Source: Ophioderma brevispina
Lineage: Eukaryota > Echinodermata > Ophiuroidea > Amphilepidida > Ophiodermatidae
Direction: 5' to 3'
Assembly (NCBI GenBank): GCA_023653785.1
Contig: JAMKCH010079093.1
Span: forward strand, 265,501 to 329,500
Length of the DNA: 64,000 bases
Made by a program: the position numbers and the translations under genes. This document shows positions 24,213-36,269 of the stretch, in pieces; within the stretch, counting starts at the first letter, position 1, and each line of letters opens with the position of its first letter. The notes beneath the pieces were generated by a model. It saw only the letters and a list, made by a program, of their open reading frames with translations. It was not told where the DNA came from and searched no databases.

Positions 24213-25848
24213 CTATAGAGTGAGTGAGTGGTATTAAATTTAACGACAACTCAACACAATTGTGTCATATCGTGTCATTAACATGAAATATAAAAACGAC
24301 GCAATAATTTCAATTCAAATGACAATTTTACAATTAAAAGGATACACATCATACATGATGACAGATCATAACCTATCCATGTATAAAACAAGACAAACCA
24401 AACTAATGCAAAGATACACTTAGAAAACATGCTATCAATAAAAAAAGTTCAAAAGATATACTGATAAAATTTCTAACTCATACACATCTAGACTGATGAC
24501 AAAGTCATCACTCATCCATGTATCAAGCAAAAAACTTCAACTTCAAATACAGTTAATGACAATCACATCAGAACATGCAAAAATGATACCAGAGCTAGAC
24601 ACATTTGTAACACATATCAAGTACAAAAGGTTGAGTGATTAAAATATGCTGACAGACTGAAAGGAACTCCTAAAACGTGATCCTTAAGTGCCCGCAAGTG
24701 GTGCTTAAGGAGAGGGGCCAAAACAAAGTTTGTACCGGGGCAAATTTTTAAATTGATCCAATCATTGAAAAGCACACTGTTATGTGTCGAATCTAAGGAT
24801 TCAGAAAGGTATAGTTGTAAAATGTACAGCTCAAGTTTCAGAGGTATAGGGCTAAAAAACAGCAAAAATCATCAAAAAGGGTCAAGTTCAGTTGTACAGG
24901 GGTGAAAATTTTAAAATTGACTCCCGATTGGATTAAATTAAAATATATGGTGCAAATTATTGGTGGACAATGGACGTTGACCTATGTGCCCCTACATCGG
25001 AAAATAAGCATTTAAGACAGTCCAAAACTATTCCTTATTTAACCTATGAAAACCCCAATAATTTGCACATTTTTATCCAAATCGGGGCAACTTTAAATTG
25101 AACCCCCTGTAATACTGAAATTGACCCTATTATTGATTTTTGCTGTTTTAGCTATAACCTGAACTTTAGGTGTAAATTAAGAACTATTACTTTTCTGAAT
25201 CCTTATGGTTTAGTAACATAAACAAGGTGGCTTTTCGCCACAATTGGATCAATTTAAAAATTTGACCCCTGTACAAACTTTGTTTTGGCCCCCTCTCCTT
25301 TAAGGCACACTTGCGGCACTAAGAATGGCGTTCCAGGGTTCCGGTCAGTCTGTCAAATATTTACATCACTCAAACCTTTTGTATTGAGATGTGTTACAAA
25401 ATGTGTGCTAGCATCCAGGGCTATGAGATCCCTTTACAGACCTATTGTCTCTTACAGATGAACATTTATAAGGCTTCAATACACTCGGGCATTATGCCCA
25501 AAAATGATGATTTTAAACATACATCATAACAATTAACAGCCCTAAGTCATGCTTACATTAAATAGAGGAACGGTCTTGACTTATATATGAAAGTTGACAT
25601 TGTAATAGTATATTTATGTTAACTAATACAGATATTAAACTAGTTTACGAGTAATACAAATTATCATATTATTTTAACAAGGACATGCTAAATACAGTCA
25701 TGATAGAAACCTTAACAGTCATGATACAACCTTAAATTTAAACAGACACCCGTCTGTTCAAAAACAGACGATTGCCCTTATAGGTCGCCTTTTCCGACAT
25801 GTAAGGGGGGACAGCGGCCCTATCTTACCCCCGAACGCCCACAGGGGG
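24213..25848. mobile_element. 1.6 kb insertion in copy A containing a large palindrome
   Basis: Copy B reads continuously TTGACCCCTGATAACCTCTA at the matching place (~36,735). In copy A the flanking words are split, with GCTAACCTATAGAG on the left and GATAACTCTAGAG on the right, consistent with a ~13-bp target duplication. The left end carries a GAGTGAGTGAGTGG short repeat, which could be a LINE- or SINE-type tail read on the minus strand. Inside are a diverged ~130-bp tandem repeat (24,349 and 24,482) and the palindrome at 24,590-25,422. No reverse transcriptase or transposase is seen. Confidence 0.7.
24590..25422. repeat. ~830 bp palindrome with ~370-bp arms
   Basis: The left arm (24,590-24,965) holds ACAAAAGGTTGAGTGATT, CTTAAGGAGAGGGGCCAAAA, CAAAGTTTGTACCGGGGCAA and AACAGCAAAAATCA in order. 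The right arm (25,045-25,422) holds their reverse complements in reverse order. A third, single arm lies at 56,165-56,515. The dispersed occurrence marks a repeat family whose unit became inverted-duplicated here. Confidence 0.9.
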
Positions 25849-26104
25849 CGATAACTCTAGAGGTCTTCATGTTTTATACAGGGGTCCAAATAGAAATGTT
25901 GGTTGAATCTTGTTAAAAAACGGGCAACTTGTATTCCTCGGGTCACAAGGTTTCAGAAAAAGGTATCGCACTATCTGCGATGTAATAGTTTCGTTCCAAG
26001 CGCAACAAATAGATACTGCCTGGATGATTAATTCAACTCGTTTCTCACTCCTTCGTCATGAGAATACTGTCTTTTCTCTTCGGCTGTCCCTTCGCACGGT
26101 GTAG

Positions 26105-26840
26105 TAATAATATTTATATACCACTCCAAACATCAAGTCCTAGATCCTATTACAACTTGATCTCAACCTAACCCCAGCAGCATACCAACAACAACACCCT
26201 CGATGAAACCCAAACACCCAACAATTCCTCAACAACAGAACAACCCTCGCTATCCTCATAGAGTGCGAAATCCCCCAGATCGTCCTTGGTGATTTTGTTA
26301 CTCATTGAGGTACACACAAATGGCCTGAAATATAATTGATCTTAATTTATTAATTGAAGTTTATTAATTGACATGGGACATGACTACGCTTCTGGATAAT
26401 GTTTGAATTTTTATTATATACTTTTATAGAAGCCTTTGCATTTAAATTTTGCGTTTTCAGCGCAACAACTACGCTGTATATGTACTTTGGTGCACACATG
26501 CATACATGCTTTACATGCTTATATAAGCATCCCTTGCCTACATCTTCATTCCAAAGCCATCTCAAACTAAAAACTATGTTTTTATTCTAAAGAAGGGAGG
26601 GATTAGTGATTAAATCTTATAGCCACTCAAATATCAAGTTCTAGATCCTATTACAACTTGAACCGACCTCACCCCAGCAGATACCAATACAACCCCCACT
26701 CACTGGCCACATCCGCAGAACATCTCCACTACACCTCTACCGATCTACAGACGTACCGAATCAATTGCTTTGCTATGTGATATCAAGTACTTGTGTAACT
26801 GGTATTCTTTTATTTAAGGAGTCCTTCAGACATTATAGCA
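26105..26840. mobile_element. ~740 bp insertion in copy A with internal direct repeats
   Basis: It is absent from copy B, where CTGTCTTCACACGTATTCC runs straight into CTTTATTCCTTGATGTCC (~36,985-37,018). Within it a ~68-bp motif (CTAGATCCTATTACAACTTG plus an ACCCCAGCAG segment) occurs twice in direct orientation at 26,121-26,190 and 26,622-26,690, about 500 bp apart. The class is unknown and there is no coding frame. Confidence 0.6.
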
Positions 26841-29029
26841 CAGATTCTTTATTCCTTGATGTCCGACCTTTGATGCTTACTGTTGGGGTAATCTGGCAGC
26901 TTTCAGCAGCGTTTCACCACATTGGGACAGGTAAAGTTATGAATGTGGTAACCAGAAACAATACCCTCAGATGATCGTGGGCTGTGCTTGGCTGATGTAA
27001 GTCCTGTGCACCAAAGGTACAAATTTAGTCCACAGAATAAAGGCGAAACCGCAACAGCATAAGACCTTGGGATATTGGTTAATGTTCTTGTAATACTAGT
27101 GTTGTTTTCTTACCATGGTTGGAATGAAAAAATGTAACTTACCTGTGCATGTACAGCAATAAAATAATAAAAATAATACAGGCGCTGGACCTTTGAATAT
27201 ATTGGTAACAAATGGTATGGTTTTTTTTTGTTTCACAAAAGGAAACATTCTACATTATGCTAAGCTATTTTGAATATCGATTGTTAGAAAAAGAACAATG
27301 CTTTGAAACTGGTTTTGACGATAAACCGAAGCTAAGTTTTTCCCCGTGGAGTCAAACGTTGAACCTTTACGTTTTGACCTTCCCTTGAATCTATTCGTTC
27401 ACATATAGATCAAATTATACTTAAGAATCTTTGTGACCCGAGGAATTACAATACTTACCATGTAATAGCTTAAAATAAGATTCAAACATTTTTTTTTATT
27501 TTGACCTCTGCTTAACCAATCCTTGGGAACTAACGGCGACTCAAGTCGCCGACCAAAATTACTATCTGTTAATTTCTGTTCAAAAAGGTAACAAAAATGT
27601 TCATTTTCCTGGGCACATTCAAATTAGCAGAACAATGCATTTTAAATGAGTCGAAACAAGCCTATTGTCCTTGTTGGTGTTTTAGATGGCTTTCCAAACC
27701 ACCGTCAAACCTGGGAAGGCTACTCTAAATCCATTGACTTTTTTGTTTACAAACGTAATGCAGACTGGCCGGGCCCAAAAGGGCATCGGGGGTCAAAATC
27801 CAAATGCCTCCCAATCTTCTAATAACTTGAGGTATATAAAAGACCGCATGCAAATGTCAATTCCTTTATGAAAGCCACACTCCTTTGGAACTAGCAGCAA
27901 AGCTAGTATTAAAGTACAGATTGATTCAAAAAGAAGTTTACTCATGTTATTGTACAGTAAAACACCTTAAGGGAATTCCTTGTAAAACTAATTGTGATTA
28001 GAAAGAGTAGTTTCTGACTGTCCAATTGAAAAAAAAAAATGATTGATCGTGGCTAAACCCTAAGTTTATTACTATTGAATAAAACCAATAACTGTACACA
28101 TCTGGTAACTTGCAACAGTTTCTATTACACCAAATCATATGCGTGATCAACAAAACATCATAGTTTGGCAAATTCCATTGTGAAAATGGAAAGTTGACTT
28201 TTACTAATACTAAAACCATCAATCAAGAGCAAAATTTTCAATTCAATACTTAAGTTACAGTCCTTCCAAATGAATGATTTCTGGAGAATTCACACAAAAG
28301 AGCAAAAATGATCTCAAATTCAGGAAGCATTAGGGATTCATGATAAATAAACAGTAAACATTTGTGAAGGGGAGTGTTCATAGTGTTTTAAATAAGCCAA
28401 TATGTGGTCACAAGAAAGTAATGGATACATTTACTGATCACGGTAGCGATTTATAAAGCACTTTTACAACCCACGGGCCTCAACAGACAGAGTGAGGTTC
28501 GTTTGTCACACATGGGCTCAACACACACCAAAAGCCATTAACTCGCGGAAAGCATGCGTATCTTGATGCCTACCTGTAATTGTCTGACGTCTTCTAAAGA
28601 AACTGCTACAAGGAGGAAAAAAAAATACGTATCTATGTTACCCGTCTCCCAGCGTTTCTTCCCTTACTTCTTGTCCACCTATATGGAAATATTTAACTTT
28701 ATATGATTCTCGTTACTCGTTAAATGCGATAAAAAGCAACCTGAGGAACATGACTTTGCTTCCAATATTTATGAAAATGGAAAATTTTCTTTGAAGAATT
28801 GGTGTGCTTTATATGCTAATATTTAGGCCCATTGCTCTCTTTAAAGCATTATTGCTTGGCAGTAAAACAGGTTTAAAAATATAAGCATGTTCAGGACAAC
28901 ATGAAAAAATTAAAATAAAAAAAAAACAAAGCTTTGCTTAAATGGCGCTTTATGGTATCGCATATATTGTGTAAAAGAAACATTATAAAACAGGAATGAC
29001 TTGGAAACTAGAACCAAATAAGATGATGC

Positions 29030-29130
29030 GGAAGGAGATTTGAACCGGACGACTTTAAAATTGTGAAATTGTGAACTATACATGCTGATTATTCAGCCCT
29101 ATGAGCCCCATTCCTATGGACCAATCAAAC
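29030..29130 (-). mobile_element. tRNA-like SINE head in copy A (partner at 39,140-39,230)
   Basis: On the minus strand the sequence contains a B-box-like GGTTCAAATCTCC (plus ~29,034-29,046) and a candidate A-box around TGGTCCATAGGAATGGGGC (plus ~29,105-29,123). The spacing is about that of tRNA-derived SINEs. The copy B partner has GGTTCGAAATCTCC and a shortened A region. It is too degenerate to be a tRNA gene. Confidence 0.45.
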
Positions 29131-29523
29131 CTTACGAGGATAACCCAAGGGTATTTACATATGGGGTATAGTGACAAATTAGGAGAGAAAAAAATAAAAT
29201 GTTGTCGACATTTTATAGAGAGCCTCCATTGGCTATGGATTTAAAAGTAAAATAAGCTGTAATTCTAGCCGCAGCACCTGGCCTAGCCTATGCAGGGGCG
29301 TATAACTATATAGAGATGGGCGCAACGGGGCTAATGGCCTTCAAAGTTATCCAAAAGTAATTGGTCACTACGCGTCATTTAAAGCTGTATTTAAGTATGA
29401 GAAAATATGTATAAAAGCATAACATATTCATTTATATATTTATTTAGTTTATGGTTGGTTTGCCCAGTTATAAATAACCATAGGGAGCGGAAATCTGGTA
29501 TAAAAAAGTAGATTCCCAGCAAG

Positions 29524-29592
29524 TGCGCTCAGTCAGATTTGAACCGGGGACCATTTCCACCAAGGCCAAGCACCCTAACCGCCAGATCATGC
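29524..29592 (-). mobile_element. tRNA-derived SINE head or tRNA pseudogene
   Basis: The minus strand reads TCTGGCGGTTAGGGTGCTTG (A-box region) and, ~28 bases later, CCCCGGTTCAAATCTGAC (B-box GGTTCAAATC). The order and spacing resemble an RNA polymerase III internal promoter. It lies in a part of copy A that copy B lacks, as expected for an insertion. A complete cloverleaf does not form. Confidence 0.5.
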
Positions 29593-29943
29593 ATACTATG
29601 GTCTGAAGGATAATTCGGTGTAAAATATCTGATTTGCTTTTAAAGGCTATTTAGTTATAGTACTGGTGGACATGGATACGGTATTGAAAAGTGTAGTTTT
29701 GTACTACACAGTGGTCTCCCCTACCGGCTTTGGAAAACGACGCCCAAGAAATGTAGCTATCCCTTCCATTGTGCCTTGGATGTACATAAGTTTAAATAAG
29801 TCTGATCCCAAAAGTGGACATCTTTGAGAGACTTATGGCTTGAATGTAGCTACCAGATTAGTGTAAACTGCAGCTGAACTTGTGTGATGTCAATACAGCT
29901 AGTGATCACAGCTAGTGATCCTTGCCTGGTAAAAGATATTTTT

Positions 29944-30000
29944 ATCTTCAGCGTTGAGACTTTCGCCACTGTGGAAGACTTTCGCCACTGTGGAAGATAC
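29944..30000 (+). repeat. short tandem duplications
   Basis: AGACTTTCGCCACTGTGGA occurs twice in a row near 29,957-29,996. Just upstream, CAGCTAGTGATC occurs twice at ~29,897-29,920. These are local slippage-type events. Confidence 0.85.
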
Positions 30001-30350
30001 ACTACGAGCTACTACGGACTGGTTATCGTGGAACTTAGGTAAAGTCACCGTTTTTAAATAATCGCTATATAATTGTGTCATCGCTGAACTACAACGCCAA
30101 TGGACATGGACATTAAAGTCACCTCAATAGAGAGGTCACACCATGATAAATTGAGATTTACATAATTAAGGTTTGTGACTAGATTTATCGTGTTGCTTAT
30201 TTTAAATTCGTTTTGGACATTCTAAATCCTTGAACAAAGCACTTCAGATGACAAAAACAAAATAATCTGGTTACATTACCAAAACTAAGATGAATGGTAC
30301 ACTGAGGTCATTTTTGTCTCTAAGTGGCATAATAACATTATACCTGCGTA

Positions 30351-30434
30351 GATATCATGTGCTTTATTCCGTTAACAGAATAAAGCATACGATATCGACT
30401 AAATGTGAAGGGTATAATATAATTATACCCTATA
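30351..30434. other. two adjacent hairpins at an unoccupied TTAA site
   Basis: GATATC...TGCTTTATTC is followed after CGTTAACA by GAATAAAGCA...GATATC, an inverted repeat with ~19-base arms centred on GTTAAC. Directly downstream GGGTATAAT-ATA-ATTATACCC forms a second hairpin. The TTAA at 30,372-30,375 is where copy B carries a 350-bp element. Confidence 0.8.
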
Positions 30435-30894
30435 GGTTACTTCTGACATTGGTGTTCATTGAATGCCATAACAACAGTGACGTGTTTCGCTCTACAATGC
30501 CTTCATTAATCAGTTCTGACCACAAGCTAATTGGGTCTTTAGATGTGTTTCTATTTTTACTTTATTTTTTTCTTGAATAATTAATGAAAAATATGATTTC
30601 AAATTTGAGGCATAATTTATCAATAGAATATGTTGTTAAATACATAATCTTACCTTTCATCTATAAAATTCAAAATTTGATCATGGGCTTTATAATATTT
30701 CTTGTTTACTATTCTCCCAATTAGCCGTATTGATTGTGTACTAATGTTATCTTTAGTTAACATTCTGAAACTATTATCATTCTGAAATCTTAACGGACTT
30801 AAACCTAATACACTATTGAGGCTTATTTCATATTACTTGTGCAGCTAGTCACACAAGGGATAAAGAACTCAATACGAGTTCACGCATACGCGCG

Positions 30895-30953
30895 CTCGCT
30901 CGCACGTACGCACACACACACACCCCACACACACACATACACACAACCCAATG
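30895..30953 (+). repeat. (CA)n microsatellite in copy A (partner at 41,105-41,145)
   Basis: CGCGCTCGCTCGCACGTACG is followed by a CACACA run with interruptions. The same arrangement occurs in copy B. Reading frames through it are low-complexity artefacts. Confidence 0.9.
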
Positions 30954-31156
30954 TGGTGCCTGTACGGTTGAGTATTTGTTCGAGTTTAAAATTAGTACAC
31001 AAATACATTTTTCGTCCTCAAACGTTTCCCCTTTTCGGAAAATGACTACCAACCTGACGATCACCGCGAAAAAGGATGTAGCGTTATTTTTTTATTTAGG
31101 AGCTATTTTCACCTAAAAACATGGCAGGGTTTTGAAAAGTGGCAAAAGTGGCATTA

Positions 31157-31723
31157 AGGGACGTTAGGAATACAGAGCATTGGTTAGTGGCTCTTGTGAC
31201 TATGTCTGGTCATCATAGCCATTGATCTGGAGCGCAAAAGCATCGTAAAGAAATATACTAAAATGCTATTTCCGCCCACCTGACATTTGGCCTCAAACAA
31301 ATACCTCATACGGAGCATTGGTCATTGGTTCTTCTGGCCAAGTTAAGTCTAGTAACCAGCGCAATTGACCAAATTAACCAAATTTTGCCTATGTTGAATA
31401 TACTATATTTTCTGACCTATGTTACTAAATGGAAAATTTGAGACACATTTTGAAAAACAAATGGTACATTTACCTCGAAGGTGACCTTGAAAAGTTTTAC
31501 CCTTTATTTATTAACTAACCCGTAGATTGGGCAAACTATACCTTTCTTTATTCCTTGGAATGTGGTAACAATGTTAAGTACAAATTATACCCACTTTGTA
31601 TTTCCTCCTGTTCAATCCTTTCCCCTGCAAATATACCAAGATGGCCTCCTAAATTGAAGTTCAACTTCTTGTTCATTTTATTCTCACTTCATCGTCCACG
31701 AATATTATATCCCTAACGTCCCT
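31157..31723. mobile_element. ~565 bp inverted-repeat element in copy A, internally deleted in copy B
   Basis: It starts AGGGACGTTAGG-like (31,157-31,168) and ends CCTAACGTCCCT (31,712-31,723). Copy B retains both ends (AGGGACTTAGTG then CCTAACGTCCCT, ~41,376-41,410) but lacks the middle. Inside copy A, GAGCATTGGT recurs ~138 bp apart. There is no transposase frame. Confidence 0.65.
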
Positions 31724-32345
31724 AGAGGAAAATCTGACGATCACCGCAAAAAAAAGTAAGGTAGCGTTATTTTTCTTGTTAGATCTAGGAAAAATTTCCC
31801 CCTAACCAGTATTACGGCTGTAATATTTAACCAGAACAGAGTACGGACACAAGGCACTGTAAAAGTATATGCTTCTTTTTTCTAAGAAATAACTTGCAAT
31901 AAGCCATAATAAGCATACAATGTACTTCACATGTAATTATGGTAATAAATTATGTTGTTCAGCCCACTCTGCTACAGAAATTTACAGAAACTATCATGTT
32001 GCTTTTTTATCCTATTCTTTCCAACTGTTCGTATCAACACAGCGTTAACTCAATTACACGTTGGTTTGGAACAAGAGCCGATGAAATCGTAGCATAATAT
32101 GGTTTACCGTGCATCTAATGCTGGTGATAACAGGCAGCCGAAAAGATAAATTACCACATATTTATTTAACAAATATCAGATAAATGGTTATCATAGCGAC
32201 GTGTCAGTATTAAACTTCAATGCATATCACCCATTAATGTATTGCCTATGCTATCTGATTATTAGTATAAGGGAATTGTACAATTCTAATTATACCACAA
32301 ACATTTTCATGAACGAAAACGTAGAAATAATATTGAGATGTTCAA

Positions 32346-32680
32346 CATCATCATCATCATCATCATCATCATCAACTACATCAACATCATCAACGTCATC
32401 ATCATCGTCGTCATCGTCGTCATCATCGCGCTTTTTATAACCAAATTTACTGATTTTAATTAGACTTATCCTGGCTTCTGATATAAACAGTGCGGAGGTT
32501 ACAATATATGAACATATCAACATCAACATCATCATCACCAACATCATCAACATCATCATCATCAACATCATCGTCAACATCATCAACATCATCATCGTTG
32601 TCATCGTCATCGTCGTCATCATCAATTTACTGATTTTAATTAGACTTATCCTGGCTTCCGATATAAACAATGCAGAGGTT
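32346..32680 (+). repeat. (ATC)n microsatellite pair, copy B
   Basis: Equivalent of 22,111-22,460: two ATC-rich runs (32,346-32,429 and 32,517-32,624), each followed by the TTACTGATTTTAATTAGACT flank. Run lengths differ from copy A, as expected for microsatellites. Confidence 0.9.
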
Positions 32681-34044
32681 ACAATATATGAATCGCTTCA
32701 CAGCTAAATGACATAACATACATATAGCAGTCTTTCATGTCATACAATGTGTTAAAAAGTCCCTGGTGCACCAGCTCTGATGTCCAGCAGTGCATAGGTA
32801 TAGGTATGTGTCGAAATTAACGGTTGCGAAGAAACCATATGCCTCATTTTAAGTAACGTATTTACAAGATAAATTTACCTGACGGTCATGATAGCAACAC
32901 TTTTACAGGGGATTACGAATTAACGGTATCCTGTCATTTCTTCCTTTAAAGTTTCTTTATAAGAATATATTACTTAGTTTAACATTATGGTTATTTATGT
33001 TATGTTGTCAACCGTTTTCTTTTGTCGTAATTGTTGTGCAGTTTAGATGTGCTTCATAGCTACGATTGGCACTGTTTCATTGTGAATTAATATTCAGGAA
33101 AATTGAAAAATGTCTTTTAGGTTCCAAATGTAGCAATTACTTTCACAATTCTGTGTCCTTTTTATAGCAATTTGATTTTTGATATTTTCTTTTGAAACAT
33201 TGCATAAATATCGCGGCTATTGCTGAACATGTCATACATCTGGAATATGTTGTGAATGATGTTGCGATATCTCTTTCAGAGAATATCCATGAAATTACCT
33301 TGAAACGTGAAAAAGTAGCTCATGTCATTAACCAACATTGATATATAAATAACAATAGAAGTAAACTACGATGAATATGCCCGAAGGCGCAATTACAGAA
33401 CAATGTATGAATCCCCCAGGATTTAAGTAGAAAGCATAATTAAACCTTTACGATATGTTTATAGCAAACATTTGTTAGAGAGAATGATCATGAAAAATAT
33501 TATCCTCATCAATCTGTGAGTTACACAAAAATTAAAGCATCTCCAAGGTTTCGATCTTTTGAGTGCATCCTTAATTCCCAATTTTAAGAAAACTAAGGGG
33601 AAAATTTCAATGCTTGTGGACGCTCTCGTGAAAACAATCATTTTCAATTTTGTTTAAAGTTGGTTGTTTTGAGAAATTAAGCCATTTAGAGAATGACAAG
33701 GGGGTATCCTGTTGCCAGCGGGATTTTGTTTTTCTACTGTAAAAGGGTGAGATATTAAACGGCATATGTTATATGTTATATCGGTGGTAGAGTCTCATCT
33801 TTTAAATACTTTTTATTTGATTAAGTAAAAAAGATGACACAAAAATAATAAGGCATTTTGTCCTTTACTTGTACATGTAATATTTTAACATTTTCAAAAA
33901 TTGATTATAGGCTATGGAGTGTATTTCTTTTAAAAGTTTATAATAAATTAATAAATTGGTGAAGATTGAATGTAACTCGCTTTTAATGTACAGTATTGCG
34001 ATACAATTCTTTATTGCGATACAATTCATGTACTTCTTTGCTAA

Positions 34045-36269
34045 AGGACATCGCCGGATAAGGAATGAAGGATGCCCTCTATAGTTTTCATGAGAACGGA
34101 TGAACTTGAAACGTTTTGCATAATAAAGCGACATGCTCAAAGTTTACCTTTTGCTGGTTTTCAAAAAATCCCACTTTACATAAATTCCCCAAAAGTCGGT
34201 TTTATGTAAAATTATAATACAGGCTTCAATATGTAATTAAAATTTCCATATTTGAAGCCTTTCCACCCCAAGAACCACAATGCCGCGTTGCAAAGATGTG
34301 CGCTATATTATTAAGCAACATATATGTGAGTGGCGTTCTAGTTCTTGGGGTGGAAAGACCTCATTTTTGCATTTTTGTTTGCTGGGGGCCGGAACACTAA
34401 ATGGAATTGCCAAAAACAACAACGATTTTTTTACATATAAACCATACCATATCGCTATATGGTAAGGCATGCTAATCTACCAAGGGCTCTGTTCAGTAGC
34501 CTTGGATGAGCACATGTTAACAACAGCTGACCATGCACGTCCTGGGTATCATAAATCATACTAAAATACAGGGGATGTATTTGCTCAATACAATGGTGAA
34601 TGAAAGCTATTGAACTGCGCCATGGGAATGACGCAGTGCAGTTTACCTTGCTCATGATATTAATAGCGCGCCATAGTGCAGTTTACCTTGCTCATTATAT
34701 TAATAGCGTCGCGCATTTGTGTTTGTATTCCAGAGTCCGCTTGGTGTGAAGACCAGTGGGTGAAGCCATTCAAAACCAGTCGTCCGTGCTGGGCGCTGAC
34801 ATTTTGGAATATGCACGGAAAGAATTATTAGTTTGGGTCTTTGTATACACACATAATGTCAATTGAACAAACAAATCCGGCAAATATCAGTTGTTGGATG
34901 TGGGGTGCTATTGGGGGTTAAATTTTGTCCTACCCATGGCCACACAAAGAATGAAACGCGTCAGTCGTCTTGATTTAATAAACCGCCTCAATGATATTCA
35001 TCTTTTCACCTAAGCGCGCCTGCACCAAGCGAGGATATCTGAGCACAATGATCCAGTTGCACTATTATTACACCTGGCCACCTCAATACCATACATCATT
35101 GATCACTACCGATTAGTGGTTATGCAAGCGGCACCCGCAGTAGTGGGAAGAAGCGGAGGCAGCCAGTGCGTTCTATTGTTTGGGTACTCTATATGGTTTT
35201 TCTGTTTGTGGCGGCAAACTGCGAGACGATGATTTCTTTTCCTAAAGATGACGTAACGTTTCCTCTCTATCCTATCCACGGGGTGAACCCATTTAAAAAA
35301 CCATCGTCCGTGCTGGGGCGCTGACATTTTGAATTGCAAACGGAATAATTCACATTAGTTTGGGGTCTTGTATACACACATAATGTCAATTCGATACAAA
35401 CAATCCCGGCAAATATCAGTTGTTGTATGCTGGTGATCCTTGGGTGGGTTAAAGTTTGTCCTACCCATTGCCACCAAACGAATGAAATGAACGTCAGGTC
35501 TGTCTTGATTTAAATAAACCTCCTCAATGAATAAATCTTTCACCTAAGCGCGCATTGCATTTTGTAGAAAAGAGTATCTGAGCACATTGATCCAGGTGCA
35601 CTATTATTACAACCCTGGCCACCTCTAACATATACATCATTTTTGTATCACTACCGTAGTGATATGCAAGCGTCACCCACAGTAATGTATAAGCGGAGGC
35701 CCCCTTTGCTTTCTATTGTTGGTACTCTAAAGTTTTCTTTGTGGGGTCGTGGTCGGAAAACATGCGAGACGATGAATTCTAAAGATGACGTAACTTTTGC
35801 CTCTCTACTATATAGAACCTCTCTTTGCCTCTCTATCTTATATAGAACCTCATTTGTGAATACGGTATATAATCCAAATTAGCAGCATAAGCTATAGGTA
35901 TTTGGTATTGTTAAAAGGGCTGCCTCATGTAGCCTCTTTGTAGCTTTAGACAAGGTCTATCTATAGGCGTCACTTACACGCTCCATAACAAAGGGCATCT
36001 ATGCAACCTCTTCCTGTTTCCTTCAATTAAGACTCATGGTCAAGTGAAATGGAGGCCATGCTCCACGCTTGCTTTTTTTCCAGAGAGCATGCCCCTGAGT
36101 TTTCTCAGACTTTTCTCATTTTTTCTTGATACAAGTGATTTTTGGGATAAAACTACACCTTGCGTACATATAAAAGTAGTTTTCAACCACCACTCAAATG
36201 GCTGCCGGGATGGCGAAATATAACTATTTGATTATATAGGGCCTCCTTCTCTCTTATCCGGCATGTCCT
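34045..36269. mobile_element. 2.2 kb TTAA-associated inverted-repeat element in copy B
   Basis: Terminal inverted repeats are AGGACATCGCCGGATAAGG at 34,045 and, on the minus strand, AGGACATGCCGGATAAGAG ending at 36,269. TTAA follows the right end (36,270-36,273), and CTAA (34,041-34,044) precedes the left end. The empty site in copy A reads CTAATTAAACG (TTAA at 23,822-23,825). The interior holds a small hairpin (TTTCCACCCCAAGAAC at ~34,259 with its complement near 34,346-34,361), a 40-bp tandem repeat (~34,640-34,712) and a ~523-bp tandem duplication. No transposase frame is visible, so it is non-autonomous. Confidence 0.78.
34757..35815 (+). repeat. ~523-bp tandem duplication inside the 2.2 kb element
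   Basis: GTCCGTGCTGGGCGCTGACA-type sequence, GTATACACACATAATGTCAA, CCGGCAAATATCAGTTGTTG, TTGTCCTACCCAT, and GATGACGTAAC occur in the same order in two units starting at ~34,757 and ~35,281. Divergence is moderate. Confidence 0.88.

Larger units (their letters stand above)
21560..31807 (+). repeat. ~10.2 kb tandem duplication, copy A
   Basis: Collinear with 31,808-41,496. Both copies begin AGTATTACG followed by CTGTAATATTTA, and copy A ends in CCCTAACC exactly where copy B begins. The first ~2.4 kb of each copy are nearly identical. Copy A carries insertions absent from copy B at about 24,213-25,848, 26,105-26,840 and 31,158-31,722, and a unique block at 29,400-30,240. Short open frames occur but no conserved domain is recognisable. 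Whether this is a real duplication or two haplotypes joined in assembly cannot be told from sequence alone. Confidence 0.9.

Noticed and set aside
29524..29592. Functional tRNA gene
   Set aside because: Only the A- and B-box-like segments are present. Acceptor and anticodon stems do not pair convincingly.
30839..31064. Frames across the (CA)n tract
   Set aside because: Low-complexity THTHTP or CVCVCG repeats from the microsatellite.
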